Counted from the first letter of the stretch, positions 37,758-49,370 are shown. The stretch is DNA of 64,000 nucleotides from Paguma larvata (GCA_030068075.1 CM057835.1:20237957-20301956); one strand, 5' to 3'. Program-made: numbers and translations. The notes: generated by a model not told the origin, from the sequence alone.

Positions 37758-37966
37758 CAGCGGTTCTCAACTGGACCCGATTTTGTACCGCCTCCCCCTC
37801 TCCCCACACTCAGGGAAATTTGGCAATGTCCAGAGACACCTTTGGTTGTCACAGCGGGGACGGTACTGCTGGCGTATAGCGGGCATGGGCCGGGGATGCT
37901 GCTGAACAGCCACAACAAAGAATTATCCAACCCAAAACGTTAGTAAGGCCACGGTTGAGAAACTAC
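37758..37966 (+). mobile_element. MER20 hAT element
   Basis: A near full-length copy running from CAGCGGTTCTCAACTGGACC through TTTGGCAATGTCCAGAGACA and ACAACAAAGAATTATCCAAC to GGTTGAGAAACT. The terminal inverted repeats GGTTCTCAAC and GGTTGAGAAAC are visible. Confidence 0.88.
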
Positions 37967-38894
37967 TTTAAGCCATTGTTCCTGGTTCAGGTTACCTCCC
38001 CCCGCCCCCCTTCTTGCTTCAGGGCAGGACAGAAATACAGTCTGTGTTCCCTGACTCTCTCCTACTGTCTATTCTTGAAATCAGCTCAGAGACCTCTTGA
38101 GGTTTTTCTAAGGGCTTTACTATCATCACAACTTGGAAACAGTCGGAGTAAAAATAACAAGAAAATTACAGTTTCAGGAAATCTTAATTAAAAGCTACCC
38201 ATGTTATTTGCTGGACTTTAAATAGAACAAAATTCCGATCCTTCTCGAGGCTCTGTCCGTTCTTCCCCGATGTGGTTTCTTCACTGCCTGGGCTTCCCTC
38301 CTTCCTCACTCTGTTGGACTGGGAAGAGTCTTGGCAGTGATCCTTCCATGGTCCTCTAAATGAGGAGTGGCAGGAGGGACGAACGATCCTTGGGTTATTT
38401 TAACCAGGGGTTAAGAGAAGGCTCTTTTGTATTGCATGGGTTCAGCCTGGTTGAATGCTAACTGTTACTGTCGTGAAATCCTTAATACTTTTTGAACAAG
38501 GGACCTCACATTTTCATTTTATACTGACTGGGTCCTGCAAGTAATGTGGCTGTTCCTGTTCACCAGAGTTCTCCAAACCAGCTTTGGTCTAGGTGAGAGG
38601 CAGTCAGGCTTGGATGAGAAGAGGAAAAGGAGGAGTTTTAAGATTCTTATAGCCAGAAAACCCCCAGCTGAAAATCTGGGAGGGAAGGACAGATTTGTAT
38701 GCATGTGCTCAGTCTTCCTGTATGAATACTCATCTTTCAGAGTTGATTAACTTCTGGTTTGTTTATATTTGTTTATTGTAGTAAGATGACCAACTGCTTA
38801 TTGAATGCTATTGTCTGTCTGATCGGTGTGCTAAAAGCCTTATGGGAAAAATGTGGGAACATGATACTTGCTCTGTACTAGGCAAGTTCAAGTG

Positions 38895-39075
38895 TTTGTA
38901 AAACCTACTCACTTAGTTTCCATAACCTTTGAGATTGTTTTTATCGTCCTTTTCCGTAGAGTTGGAAACTGATATTGAGACAGGTTGAGTTGTTTAACTT
39001 TGTAAAGCTAGTAAGTAACTAAGCAAGGGTTTGAACACAAGCTCACTGAGGTTCACTCTGCTGCTCAGAAGTTAA
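38895..39075 (-). repeat. MIR element
   Basis: Reverse MIR: GGTTGAGTTGTTTAACTTTG, then AAGCTAGTAAGTAACTAAGC and GGGTTTGAACACAAGCTCAC. Confidence 0.7.
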
Positions 39076-39869
39076 ATCTTCTGCCCTCTGAGTTGACTGT
39101 CAAATTGTCAAGTTGATGTTATAAGTAGAAGGTCAATTTCTTTTCATCAGTGAATTTTTATAAACACGGCATAGACACATCAGTGCTTTTCAAACTAAAT
39201 ATAATGGCGGGTGAAAATAATACTGCTGTATTTGACCTCCATGCTTTTCAGTACTTCATGAGAAATAGATATTAATATAATTAACCTAAAACAGGGTTCT
39301 TATAGAAAAACTTCAAAAGCCCTTAGTTATGCATGCTTAGTAAATCACAGCCTCTCTCCTGTTTTATGAAATACCTATTACCACTCTACTATTAGTGGGA
39401 TTTATCTGAAAATGTTTTCTTGGAGTAAGGGTTCTCAGACTTTAATTTCCATCTACCAAATAAAAATTTGATATTCAATGCAGTTGATAGTTGCAGTAAA
39501 TTCTAAGAAAGTTCATTTGCAGAGAATATATATTACATCAGTTCTTTGGTTTTTATCATGTAAGCTACCCCAAATTATGATTTGATATCTTCTTAAAACT
39601 CTAGCTGGCTTTACTCTAAATATAGTACAAGCCTGGGCCTTTTAATTCTGCAGGAGGAGGGGGTAGGCATCAGCACAGACTGCCTGCAATTTAGTACTTA
39701 ACACAGTTTTACCTAACAGGCAGATGAACTAAGAGTAACTTGATACTTCTCTTCATATTTATTGAACTTTTGTCAGCCTTTGATTTCATGAATGGAAGGG
39801 TCTGAGGCCTGTTACCTTATGATCTGATACAGAGTCAAATATGAAAATGCTCTTCTAGAGCTTTTATTG

Positions 39870-40075
39870 TCAAGATCAGGGCTGTTTAGTCACACTGACC
39901 TGAGTGTCCATTCCCGCTGAACCACTGACTAGTTACATAGCCTTTGGTAAGTGACTATACATGGGACTAATAATGTCTTCTTCAAAATGCTGTAGGAAAG
40001 ATGAATAGGATTTCTGTACATAATGCACTGAGCGCAGTGCCAGGCCTGTGGAAGGGCTTGGTGGATAGGTGGTAG
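39870..40075 (+). repeat. MIR element
   Basis: Forward MIR: GAACCACTGACTAGTTACAT, then GCACTGAGCGCAGTGCCAGG. Confidence 0.6.
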
Positions 40076-40378
40076 TTGTCCTCTTCCTCCTTCTCTTATT
40101 CCACCAAGAGAATATGACTGGGCGCTAAAAGAACTTTAGGCCAGCCCTTTCTCTGTGTACACCTAAACAATCTGATGTAGTCTTAACTATACTTTGACAT
40201 GTGTCTTCCTACAATGAAAAAGAGAAAGGCAAGTATCTTCCTCCAGTCCTCTGCAAGAATAGAATAAAATAATGTATTTTTTTACTTTCCGATGTGATCA
40301 GGAATCAAACTCAGAGATCTGGGGGATCAGTATACACCAGCCCTATGTGTGCACCACCATTCTTTCAACACAAACCAA

Positions 40379-40545
40379 ACCAGTCTTTCTCAAACTCAGA
40401 TCCCTGGGCCTGCATCAGAATCACCTAAGACACTTGTAAAATGAATAAATAAATCTAGCCCCATAACCTAGACCTACCAAACAGAATCTCTGGGGCTGAG
40501 ACTTGGAATGTACATTTAAAATAAGCCACTCTGGTTATTCGTCTG
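40379..40545 (+). mobile_element. MER5A-type hAT element
   Basis: CCTGCATCAGAATCACCTAA, then CCAAACAGAATCTCTGGGGC and CATTTAAAATAAGCCACTCT. A small AATAAATAAA insertion lies inside. Confidence 0.75.
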
Positions 40546-40559
40546 TATAAGAACACTTA

Positions 40560-40890
40560 GAAATAGTGACCTATACGCTCTGTCTCACCTCCTTGCCTTT
40601 GCTTAAGTGATTTCCTTGGCTTGTCATAGTCTCTCCTCCTCGGTAGAATTCTTACACATTTTATTTTTGTCAAGAGCTACCTCTTCCTAAAAGCCTTCCC
40701 AGAGTCTCCCAAATTGAAGGTCATTTCGTATCTTCTTTGTTGCAGGTATCACAGTCTATCTTGTAGAGTTTTGCTAGTTTCCCAACAAGCAGTAAGCTCC
40801 TGGAGGACAGTGATTACCAGTTTCCTTGATAACCGTCCTCTGTGCCTGGTAAAATACTTTTGTGTAATGGACATCAAAAGAAGAGTTGTT
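40560..40890 (+). repeat. L2 3' end
   Basis: Sense L2: CTACCTCTTCCTAAAAGCCT, then GCAGTAAGCTCCTGGAGGAC and CTGTGCCTGGTAAAATAC. Confidence 0.65.
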
Positions 40891-42234
40891 GAATCTGGAG
40901 TGATCCTCTAATTACTTTTTTCCAGAACCATCTTGTTCTGACTTCCCCAGAAGAGCACAGATTTCTTCATGGTATACATGATTAAGCTCAGGGTGACAAA
41001 GGACAGTACTAATAAACATGACTAGCCCTAGTTCCTAATGCATCGGAATAGGGATGGTGCATTTGCAGATGGCTGTGAGGCGTTGCTTTGCGATCCCTGT
41101 TTCTTCCTCATTCTCTTTTTTGGCTATCCTCTGTCAGGCAATTGAACAAATCTCCCAAAATCTCAGTTAAATCCATGCAGTTAAGAAAATGCTATGGTTG
41201 TATTCTGGGTTGGTTTACTTTCGGAAAACAGATTTGATCATCTCACTAAAGAAACAGCTTTCGTAACACTATCCTGTGTATCTCCTGGGACTTAAGATAG
41301 AAGTACTTGCATCTTCATGGACATGAACTCCTGTTTTCCAGGGAGGTTGTTCCTCCAAAGCCGTACTGCCCCCGTTACTGATATTTGAGACACTTTCGTG
41401 GTTTTAGATGACTTTTAATCCCCAGCATCTGCTTCTTCATCAGCTAGTCTACTGGATTGGGCATTGCCCAGACAGTTGGCAGTATTATGTCATACACACA
41501 CGGGGTCTTTCCAGTTTTCTTATATACTGGAGGGTGATAAAGAAAACAAGGTATTAGAGGCACCTGGAGGGTCTAATTAGTGGGGAGTTAGAAAAGGATG
41601 TAATAACTGAGGGTGATAGCACATTTTGGGAGTTTCTCCAAATATTAAATCACTGCTCCTTAAAAGTATTACATTGATTATTTGGCCTCACACCAGGCAA
41701 CAAGGTTACACTGAGAATATCACTGGATTTGGCAGATGAAATCAGATTTTCAGTGAGTAGGTTAGGATTTATGAAAGCAATAGTGCTTATGCAGGTGCGG
41801 TCGAAGAGACAGGATAGCTGTCACAGAGGGAGACTCCTTACACATTTAACGTAATAAGATCTCCAGGAGGCCACGATTTGTCATGTGATGAAAACATGGA
41901 ATTCATAAATGAGCAGATCAGAAAATTTTTAAGTTAGGCAGAGGAAGACTTCTGCCTTCGCTGCACCTCTCCACTGCATGCAGAGCTATAAAATGACCAG
42001 AGAGAAAGAGAAAAGGTCATTGAATTTGGTGACAGGAGCCGACCGCCTCCGCGAGTAAATTTGGTGGAAATTAATAGGAAATGGGGTGGGGTAATCAAAT
42101 TGAAATGGGGGATGGAGTTAGTGCTTACCAGTCATTCCTCAGGGAACTGACTTGGAAAGTTAAGAAAATGGTAATTCTAGCTGCTGGATAAAAACAGAGA
42201 GTACAATTCCAGCACCCAAAGAATTCCCTTGGGC

Positions 42235-42375
42235 TGACCCTTGGTAGTCAGACCCTCCCTCCACCCCTAATCCCTGGCAACCATCCCTAGAGGTTTTTTT
42301 TCCTCAGAATGTCCTATAAATTGAACCATACAGCATGTAAATAACTAGCTTCTTTCACTTAGCATAACACCTATG
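42235..42375 (-). repeat. L1 3' UTR-type fragment (antisense)
   Basis: AATCCCTGGCAACCATCCCT, then TTGAACCATACAGCATGTAA and TCTTTCACTTAGCATAACAC. It is related to 63650-63900. Confidence 0.65.
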
Positions 42376-43689
42376 TCAATTTAAAAAATATTTTAAAATG
42401 TAAAGAAGCTCCCAGCCCCCAAACAAACAAACAAACAAAAAAAACAGGTGGGAGCCTGAGAAGATCAGCGTAGGGAGCGTGAGTTAGGAACATACGGGTT
42501 TGTAAACAGACACTCGTCTCATGCAGACTCCCAGTTCTCACAAAAATCGGGTGAGCCGATAGTGTTGAGTGAGTGGCGGAAAGCATGGAGAGCCGAGCAG
42601 TGGTGACCTGCACCCACTGTATGTTTTCTTTGATCGAACCAGCCTTTCTTCCTTCTCCCACGTCCCCCACCTCCTCTGGGGCGCATGCGTGGGGGCAGAA
42701 ATACACCCTCACCTGCACACATCCACCTCCGTAAGTCCATGTGTCTCTGTTTTCATGGCGTAAGCATTTCGTCTAGACAGAGGTCATCGGTGCACATCGT
42801 ATTCAACTTCAGACTCCGTGGAGGGCTGTCAGACGGACGTGGCAATGCCAGGGCTTGCCATCTAGAGCCACACACTCACTCGTTTCTCAGTCCGAGGTTT
42901 ATTTTGCAGAATTTCTCTTTCTAAATTTTGTATCGTTTTCCTTTCAGTTAATAGGAATTTCAGAATTAAAAATTAAAGAATGTAAAAAATTGAACTTTTG
43001 ATATCTAGGCTTGGAATTTTATGTAAAATATTAGTATATAAAATATCAGTAATCATATCTGTCCATAGTCTCTGTACTTTGTTTTTTTGGTAGTGTTGAT
43101 TTATTTTGCAAATTAAGTTATAATTTTATTTTAAAGGCGCTTACTAATCTCATCCTCACTGATTCCTCTGAATACTTTTCCTTTTTCATTAGGAATTAAC
43201 TGGCTTTTGTTTTCCTTGTTGTTGTTTTTTCCATAGTTATGTTAATCAATGCATAGATGATATTATTTCCCGAAAAAGAAAATAGCAGGTGGGGTTTCTT
43301 GGGACATTTATCACATTTATCGATTATGACCTTCACCTAACTATCTTTCACCCGTGGTAATTAATGCATTCATGCCTCATACACGTTGACCACATATCTG
43401 CTAATGACATAATTTATAGGGAGATGTAAGGAGTCGTTACCATATACCTGAGGTCTTCAGAGGAGAGTGAAGCATTCTGTTGCAGGCTACTCTTGGGGCT
43501 GGCAGTGAGATTATTAGAGATCCAGCATATAACTTCTACCATAAAGAGATTTTATTGTATCTTGCATTTGTCAGGAGGGCAGTTACTTGATACTTCTCAT
43601 ATAGTTAGAAGTCAGACTACAAGCCCTCAGAGTGGTCAAAGTTTGCTAAAAGTAAATACGAGAAACCGCGTGCCTGCTCCCATGACAGG

Positions 43690-43800
43690 GACTTTACATA
43701 CACTGCCTTATTTAATCCACACACTAATCCTGTGTGGTACTCCTTACTGTCACATTTTACAGGAGAGGCGATTGAAGGTTGAGACACCTAGAACTGGGGT
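43690..43800 (-). repeat. MIR element
   Basis: Reverse MIR: ACACTGCCTTATTTAATCCA, then ACATTTTACAGGAGAGGCGA. Confidence 0.55.
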
Positions 43801-44275
43801 TTCGGCTTGGGTTTGTGTGCCCCTCAGGATCCTTATTCTGAGTCCTTTATCCCCATATTCAGGCATTCAATTTATTTCTTCAGTAGCAGTCTTTTTTTAG
43901 TACTTTTGACAAGCCCCAGGTGTCTGGGATTAAAGACAAATATATAGGGTCCTAAGGAATTCCTTTATCTGTTTTTTTGTTTTGTTTCATTTTGTTTCAT
44001 TTTTGGGTGTTTTTTTTTTTTTGGCTTCCATGAATAAGAAACAGACTAGAAAAGAGAGAAGTCACGATGACAGAGACACAGTGTATCTCGTCTACTGACC
44101 CATCCACGGGGGCAGCACATAGTTGGAGCTCAGGAAATACATTTGAACAAATGAATGACATTACTGAGAAGTAATAGCTAACGAGGAGGGAGAATAAAGT
44201 ATAGAAAGGGTATAAACATCAAACAGCAGAACTGTGTGGGACCATTTAGTGTTTGAATAAGCAATTGCATACCTC

Positions 44276-44349
44276 AGTGGCCCCATGGAGTATGCGGAAC
44301 CTGCAGTGTGCTGGCTGAGTCATGTCCAGAATGATGACATGGGGCCACT
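44276..44349. repeat. Perfect 12-bp inverted repeat with 50-nt loop
   Basis: The left arm AGTGGCCCCATG (44276-44287) and right arm CATGGGGCCACT (44338-44349) are exact reverse complements. A GC-rich stem would form in RNA or DNA. Confidence 0.97.
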
Positions 44350-44919
44350 AAGTGACAAAGGCGATCTGGGCTCTGTGCACCAGGGAGAAAGTCACCCATG
44401 AATGTGACACCCTGTTCAAAAAGCAAGGAAGTATGCAAAACATTTTGGAAAAGTTTTCATAAAAACTGGCTCTTGACCCCGTAAATACTAATCTTCAGGT
44501 GGAAGAGCTCCTTCCCTAATGATACTGGATAAAGGGGTATTTATCTTTATAATTTGTTTTCTCTCCCTGATAAATTATAACATTAAATTTTCATACCAAT
44601 GAATCTTTAATAATTCATTATATTCTTTGGAAGATACCTAATGAAGTACTATACATAATACATAGCATAGAAAAATCTATAGTACTATAACAAGTGAGTA
44701 GATTGGATAAATAAGAAAACATTTTTTGATGACTATCACTTGAAAGAATTATGACATGTTGAAATAATCCATATTTGGAGTGTCATTTAGTACATTTAGG
44801 GACGAAAGTGGGGAAATTAGGAAACTCTTGAAATGATTTCAGTTTCATCATTCAGCAGCATCGATGCGCTACTTTCTTGTTCCAAGAATGTCTATTAACA
44901 GTGATGTTTTGCCTTACAG

Positions 44920-45010
44920 CTTTTCTGGGAGAAGAGGCTACAAGGACTTAGTGCATCAGATGTAACAGAACAAATTATAAAAACCATGGAACTACCTAAA
45001 GGTCTTCAAG
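44920..45010 (+). CDS. MBD2: MBD2 exon 4 (NuRD deacetylase-core contact)
   Basis: The exon is 91 nt, 30 codons plus one base, human residues 281-310. It begins LFWEKRLQGLSASDVTEQII and ends MELPKGLQ. It contains Arg286 and Leu287 (in LFWEKRLQG), which are reported to be needed for the disordered region of MBD2 to recruit the deacetylase core. The acceptor is TTGCCTTACAG. The donor AAG/GTATTA is moderate. The exon is not a multiple of three, so skipping it alone would shift the frame. An old L2 fragment starts within about 15 bp of the donor. Confidence 0.97.
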
Positions 45011-45017
45011 GTATTAT

Positions 45018-45140
45018 CCAAATTCAGCTGAGCAGTACCTACTGTGCGCCAGGCTCTGTGCTAGATGCCGTAGGAGTCAGAAATGATGGAGACAGGGTCC
45101 TTACTTTGGGGGATCGTGTGCCTTTCTGGATGACGTCCCT
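45018..45140 (-). repeat. L2 tail (antisense) next to the exon 4 donor
   Basis: AGCAGTACCTACTGTGCGCC and AGGCTCTGTGCTAGATGCC are the reverse complement of an L2 3' end. Confidence 0.7.
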
Positions 45141-46117
45141 CTCGTGTCGCTGTAAACCCAGGGAGAAGGTACTTAAGAGCGTGTGTGTTGCAGGGACGTT
45201 TCAGACTTTTTTTTCTGTGTAAAAGTTTTGGCTTTAGGTTAGGTTCATCGTATAAGTCAACCCATGTGCTGCCTTTAGAACCAAATGCAGCCAAGTGGCA
45301 GAATTTCTCAAGCCTCCTGCTCAGAGCAGCGTCTGGCTGCAGTGTGTGCTCTCTCACTCTGCCTCTTCCCGGAACAGCTGACACCTCGTGTGCCTCTCCC
45401 TGCACAGACCGCCGCTGCGTGTGGCAGTGGGCGCAGGTGCACTTTGCTCCAGTACCAGCAGCAAGTGGGGTCTGGGGGCGTAGAAATCAGCTAACCAGTG
45501 TGCCTCTCGTATCATGTGTTAATTCCAATTCTAGAGAAGCATTATTTTTCAAGTATTAGAACTTTAACTTCTTTTTTTGGAACTTCAGCTGCTTCTAAAT
45601 GTTGGTATAGCCCGGGTCGCTCAAAAATTCTCATAATTCATGGTTAGAACAGTATCGCATTCCTCTGTTTTCTTGGAAATTGTTGCTTTCACCGGGTTAA
45701 TAGGTTGAGGACTTTAAGCAGTGCATTTTAATGTGGTCCTGGTGCCAGTCTCCTCCAGGTAGTCAAGGTGTGCGATTATTAATTTATTAACTTGGATACT
45801 GTGTTAGGTACTTGAAAAAAAGCTGCAGGTACAGCATGCTGGCATTGGCTTTTCCTTCGCAGCCCCAAACAAAAGAAAAGCATTGAGATGTTGCTAGAAA
45901 TTAACGTTGAAGCCCCAGGAGAAACTATTCTAGAACTCGAGGGATGCGTTAATAGGGAAGCTCGAATATGATGTGATTTTAGAAGAGATTTAGATTATTT
46001 AAATAACTGACCCTGCTCCAGGAAAGGTAGCCGGCTTTAAACAGTTTAATACCTTGGAAAATGCATTTTGAAATTGTGTTAAAGTTTTATTAAAATCGTC
46101 AGCCATTTTGTTCCTAT

Positions 46118-46337
46118 TTATTTTTTTAATGTTTATTTTTGAGAGACAGAGAGAGACAGAGTGCGATGGGGGGTGGGGGGTTGGTGCAGAGAGAGACGGA
46201 GACACAGAATCCGAAGCAGGCTCCAGGCTCTGATCTGTCAGCACAGAGCCCTACATGGGGCTCGAACTCATGGACTGCAAGATCATGACCTGAGCCGAAG
46301 TTGGGAGGCTTAACCAACTGAGCCACCCAGGCATCCC
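46118..46337 (-). repeat. Feline SINE
   Basis: Reverse element: ATTTATTTTTTTAATGTTTA, GA-rich body with a G-rich insertion, then ACTGAGCCACCCAGGCATCC followed by CC. Confidence 0.93.
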
Positions 46338-46526
46338 CCTCACCCCGTTAACTATTTTTTTAAATGTTAATTCTTTGGAACATGATAACTGTTCGGTAAT
46401 ACGATATTATCCTTTTAAATATATGGTCCCAAACAAACATTAAAATATCAGTTGTTTTAGGTTACAGAAGATTTGCTTTAGCACATCTAGAAATTTCCTT
46501 TAACTAGTATGTATTTCTAATCGCAG

Positions 46527-46704
46527 GAGTTGGTCCAGGTAGTAATGACGAGACCCTCTTATCTGCTGTTGCCAGTGCTTTGCACACAAGCTCTGCACCA
46601 ATCACAGGGCAGGTCTCCCCTGCTGTAGAAAAGAACCCCGCTGTTTGGCTGAACACATCTCAACCCCTCTGCAAGGCTTTCATTGTCACAGATGAAGACA
46701 TTAG
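46527..46704 (+). CDS. MBD2: MBD2 exon 5 (disordered region into coiled coil)
   Basis: The exon is 178 nt: two bases completing Gly311, 58 codons, and the first two bases of Arg370. The translation includes GVGPGSNDETLLSAVASALH, TSSAPITGQVSPAVEKNPAV and WLNTSQPLCKAFIVTDEDI. The N-terminal part is the disordered NuRD-binding segment. The last residues (from about 360) enter the coiled coil that pairs with the p66/GATAD2 coiled coil. The donor TAG/GTAAGG is strong. Compared with the human sequence from memory, residue 342 is Pro where human has Ala. Confidence 0.97.
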
Positions 46705-47216
46705 GTAAGGCAGTTTAATATAACTTCTAAAACTTCTTTTTTTGTATTTGATAAACTTTATACTGCCTCTTGGTTTCTGTGGCACATCTGGTAAGTGACG
46801 AATCAATCAGAATGTTACACTTTTTTTTTTAATAGCGCTTTTGCAAAATTAATGGAACGTGATATAGGACATTTAAAACAAATACATGCTTGAAAGGAGG
46901 TGGAAGTATCATCACGGTCATGTCCGAAGGACACATCACTTGTACTCTCTACGCATTGTTACTGCAGTGTCTTTTGCACTTTGGGATTCCGTCTTTCTGC
47001 TCTAAAGAACCCCTTCATTCAGTGATGCCTTTTGCGATTGCTTTCTGTATTGGTTTGCCTGGAAACCAGTCTCTTCTTTAAAGCAGATTGTAACCATGCT
47101 GCTTTAAGCTTTCAAAGGTCAGTTTGCTTATCTTGATTATGTTTACTCTCTTGAGCTCAGTTTAGAGATTTATTTATTTCTACTTCATCTGGTTTTAAGT
47201 TAAAGATTTAAGGTGG

Positions 47217-47218
<2 letters not shown>

Positions 47219-47260
<42 letters not shown>

Positions 47261-47263
47261 ACA
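47219..47263. repeat. (CA)n microsatellite
   Basis: About 45 bp of CA repeat with one CAGA interruption near the right end. Confidence 0.95.
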
Positions 47264-47365
47264 GTAAAGCTAGATGAGAAGCAAATGGCAAAGATCGAGC
47301 AAAGAGTAAAGCATAAAGCGGTAAAACAGCCAGGAATAAGGAGAGAACACAAGCTGCATTTCTTA

Positions 47366-47579
47366 AAAAAATTGTTTTAATCTTTATTTTTTGAGAGAGA
47401 GATAGTGTGAGCAGAGGAGGAACAGAGAAGAGAGAGAGACACGGAATCTGAAGCAGGTCCCAGGCTCCGAGCTGTCAGCACAGAGCCCAATGTGGGGCCC
47501 GAACCCACAGACTGCGATCGCGAGATCATGACCTGAGCCGAAGTCAGACTCCCAATCGACTGAGCCACCCAGGCGCCCC
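47366..47579 (-). repeat. Feline SINE with perfect target duplication
   Basis: A complete reverse element ending GAGCCACCCAGGCGCCCC. The 15-bp duplication AAGCTGCATTTCTTA is at 47351-47365 and 47580-47594. Confidence 0.96.
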
Positions 47580-47885
47580 AAGCTGCATTTCTTAACATCT
47601 TTTACTCTAAGACTGCACCACAAATTAGGTTTTTAGCAGCAGATAGTGAAAAGAAAATGTGCAGTTCAGATTGATAATACCCAGAAAGTAAAAAGCAAAC
47701 TATTTCAGATATTCAACCAGAAAGAAAATCTTATATGGGATCTATGAACTGGAGTATCACTGCGTTATAATGAGATTGTAGTGTATTGTCTTTTCCTTAA
47801 AAATAGGGCAGTGTGTGTCCTTCACTATTTCTATCCTCCGAATGCAACTCAGAAAGTTTTATTGGAGTATTATTCCTAGACAAAA

Positions 47886-47899
47886 CCAGCAGGTGGCAG
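47886..47899 (+). promoter_or_regulatory. Candidate CTCF core motif
   Basis: CCAGCAGGTGGCAG fits the CTCF core CCASYAGRKGGCRS at every position. It is in MBD2 intron 5, outside any repeat that I recognise. Binding is inferred only. Confidence 0.5.
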
Positions 47900-48542
47900 T
47901 TTTGAATCATAAAATTTTAAAATATGTTTTATGTTTGTATTTTTTTTTCTAAATCCATGACAAGTTGGGATGAAAATGTTTTTAAATGCACCAGTCTACC
48001 TAGGTTTGTAACTGGAAAGCCCATGCTAGGTTTTAAAGTAGTTCCTTTTGCAAAGATGTAAAGTGACTCAACATTGCATTCCCGTGCATCGATTGCATGA
48101 ATTTAATTGATCAGCATTATTTTCTAAGAAAAACAAAATGTAAAATCAAGAGGAGGAATCACTTGCCCTTTGGATTATTCTTCCCATGAGGAAGGAAATT
48201 ACTGTGGAGACAAGTTCTTACCTGTCTTGCAGTGAATCCCTGGTCGATGAGCAGGGATTCTGCCAGGGCCTTGTGGGCGTCGACCGAAGGCCTCTGGGTG
48301 ATGTCGGGGGGGCTTTAGCCGCAGATCTTTTGATTGTAGAGGAGACTGTCTCTAAGCCAAATCTCCATGATTTCCTTTTAGGGTAAACTTGTTGAATAAA
48401 TTATCCATTCGATTTAATTGTCATAACAGAAATTCATTTATCATTGAATTAGTACAGATTGAAAATAAATTACTGCAAATGGAATTGTTATCCTTTCTCT
48501 AATTGTGCCGCCAATATGCTATTTAATTGTTTTTAAGTGTTT

Positions 48543-48740
48543 TTGTTTTGTTTTGTTTTTTTTTTTTTTGAGAGAGAGAGAGGGGCGGTGGGAGGGACAG
48601 AGACAGAAGGGGGCAGAGGATCTGAAGCAGGCTCCACACTGACAGAAGTGACCCCAATGCAGGGCTCAAACTCACAAACCATGAGATCATAACCTGAGCC
48701 AGTGTCGGACACTCAACTGATTCAGCCACCCAGGCTCCCT
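48543..48740 (-). repeat. Feline SINE
   Basis: Reverse element with a poly-T end, body GAGAGAGAGAGGGGCGGTGG and end GATTCAGCCACCCAGGCTCC. Confidence 0.93.
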
Positions 48741-48834
48741 GCCAATAAGTTTATATTAAACTTCAATTAAAGATCTAAACATTAAGTATATATTTTTTCA
48801 GTATATTCAATAACATTTTAACCCTTGGATGTTT

Positions 48835-49370
48835 TTTTAATACAAGTAACAAGTCCTCACAAACTTAGCCTGAAACACCACCCGTATAGCTCACAGTTCT
48901 GTAGGCCAGGCCAGGCCTGGGCCTGGCACAACTGGATTCTCTGTCCAGGGTCTCTCCAGGCTGAAACCAAAGTGTCGGTTGGACTGCGTTCCCTTCTGAG
49001 ATGCTCTTTCAAGCTCCTATGATTATCGCAGAATCCATTTCCTTGTAGTTGTAGGACTGAGGCCCCTGATGTCTTGTTGGATGTGGGCTGGGGCTCTTCC
49101 CCACCATTAGAGGCTGAGTTCCTGAGGTTCCCTCCACGTTTTCTTTCAGGAAGGGCATAACCTCTTGTAAGAGTTGTTTTGAGGTCAGGCCCTTGGGAAG
49201 AACCTCTTTTCATTAACTCAAGGTCCCATTGATTAGTAGCCTAATCACGGAGGGACATCCCAGCCCATTCACAAGTTCTGCCAGCTTCGAAGGGGAGGGA
49301 ATTGCGCGAGAAGTCTCTTCAGGGGCAGGACTGTGTTGGGATTCTGCCTCCCACTGTGGGCAGATGCTTT
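48835..49370. repeat. Repeat-like block, family not assigned
   Basis: The text CTCACAGTTCTGTAGGCCAG, then CCAAAGTGTCGGTTGGACTG, GCAGAATCCATTTCCTTGTA and GATTAGTAGCCTAATCACG resembles a common old mammalian interspersed repeat. I cannot name the family reliably. Confidence 0.4.

Larger units (their letters stand above)
25054..44919 (+). other. MBD2: MBD2 intron 3
   Basis: This is the largest intron in the window (19.9 kb), GTAAGG to TTACAG. It carries antisense L1 fragments at 28625-29430, 30160-30790 and 33585-35040, L2 copies in both orientations that meet near 32430-32450, MIR, MER5-type and MER20 hAT copies and one feline SINE. Segments 25200-28600, 35040-35770, 36330-37740 and 40900-42200 show no gene. 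The longest ORF (36579-37136, minus) lies opposite a purine-rich tract and looks like chance. Confidence 0.85.
45011..46526 (+). other. MBD2: MBD2 intron 4
   Basis: This is the short intron (1516 bp), GTATTA to AATCGCAG. It holds an antisense L2 tail just inside the donor and a feline SINE at 46118-46337. The rest, about 45150-46110, has no repeat or gene that I can name. The 124-residue ORF on the plus strand at 45185-45559 has no recognisable motif. Confidence 0.85.
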
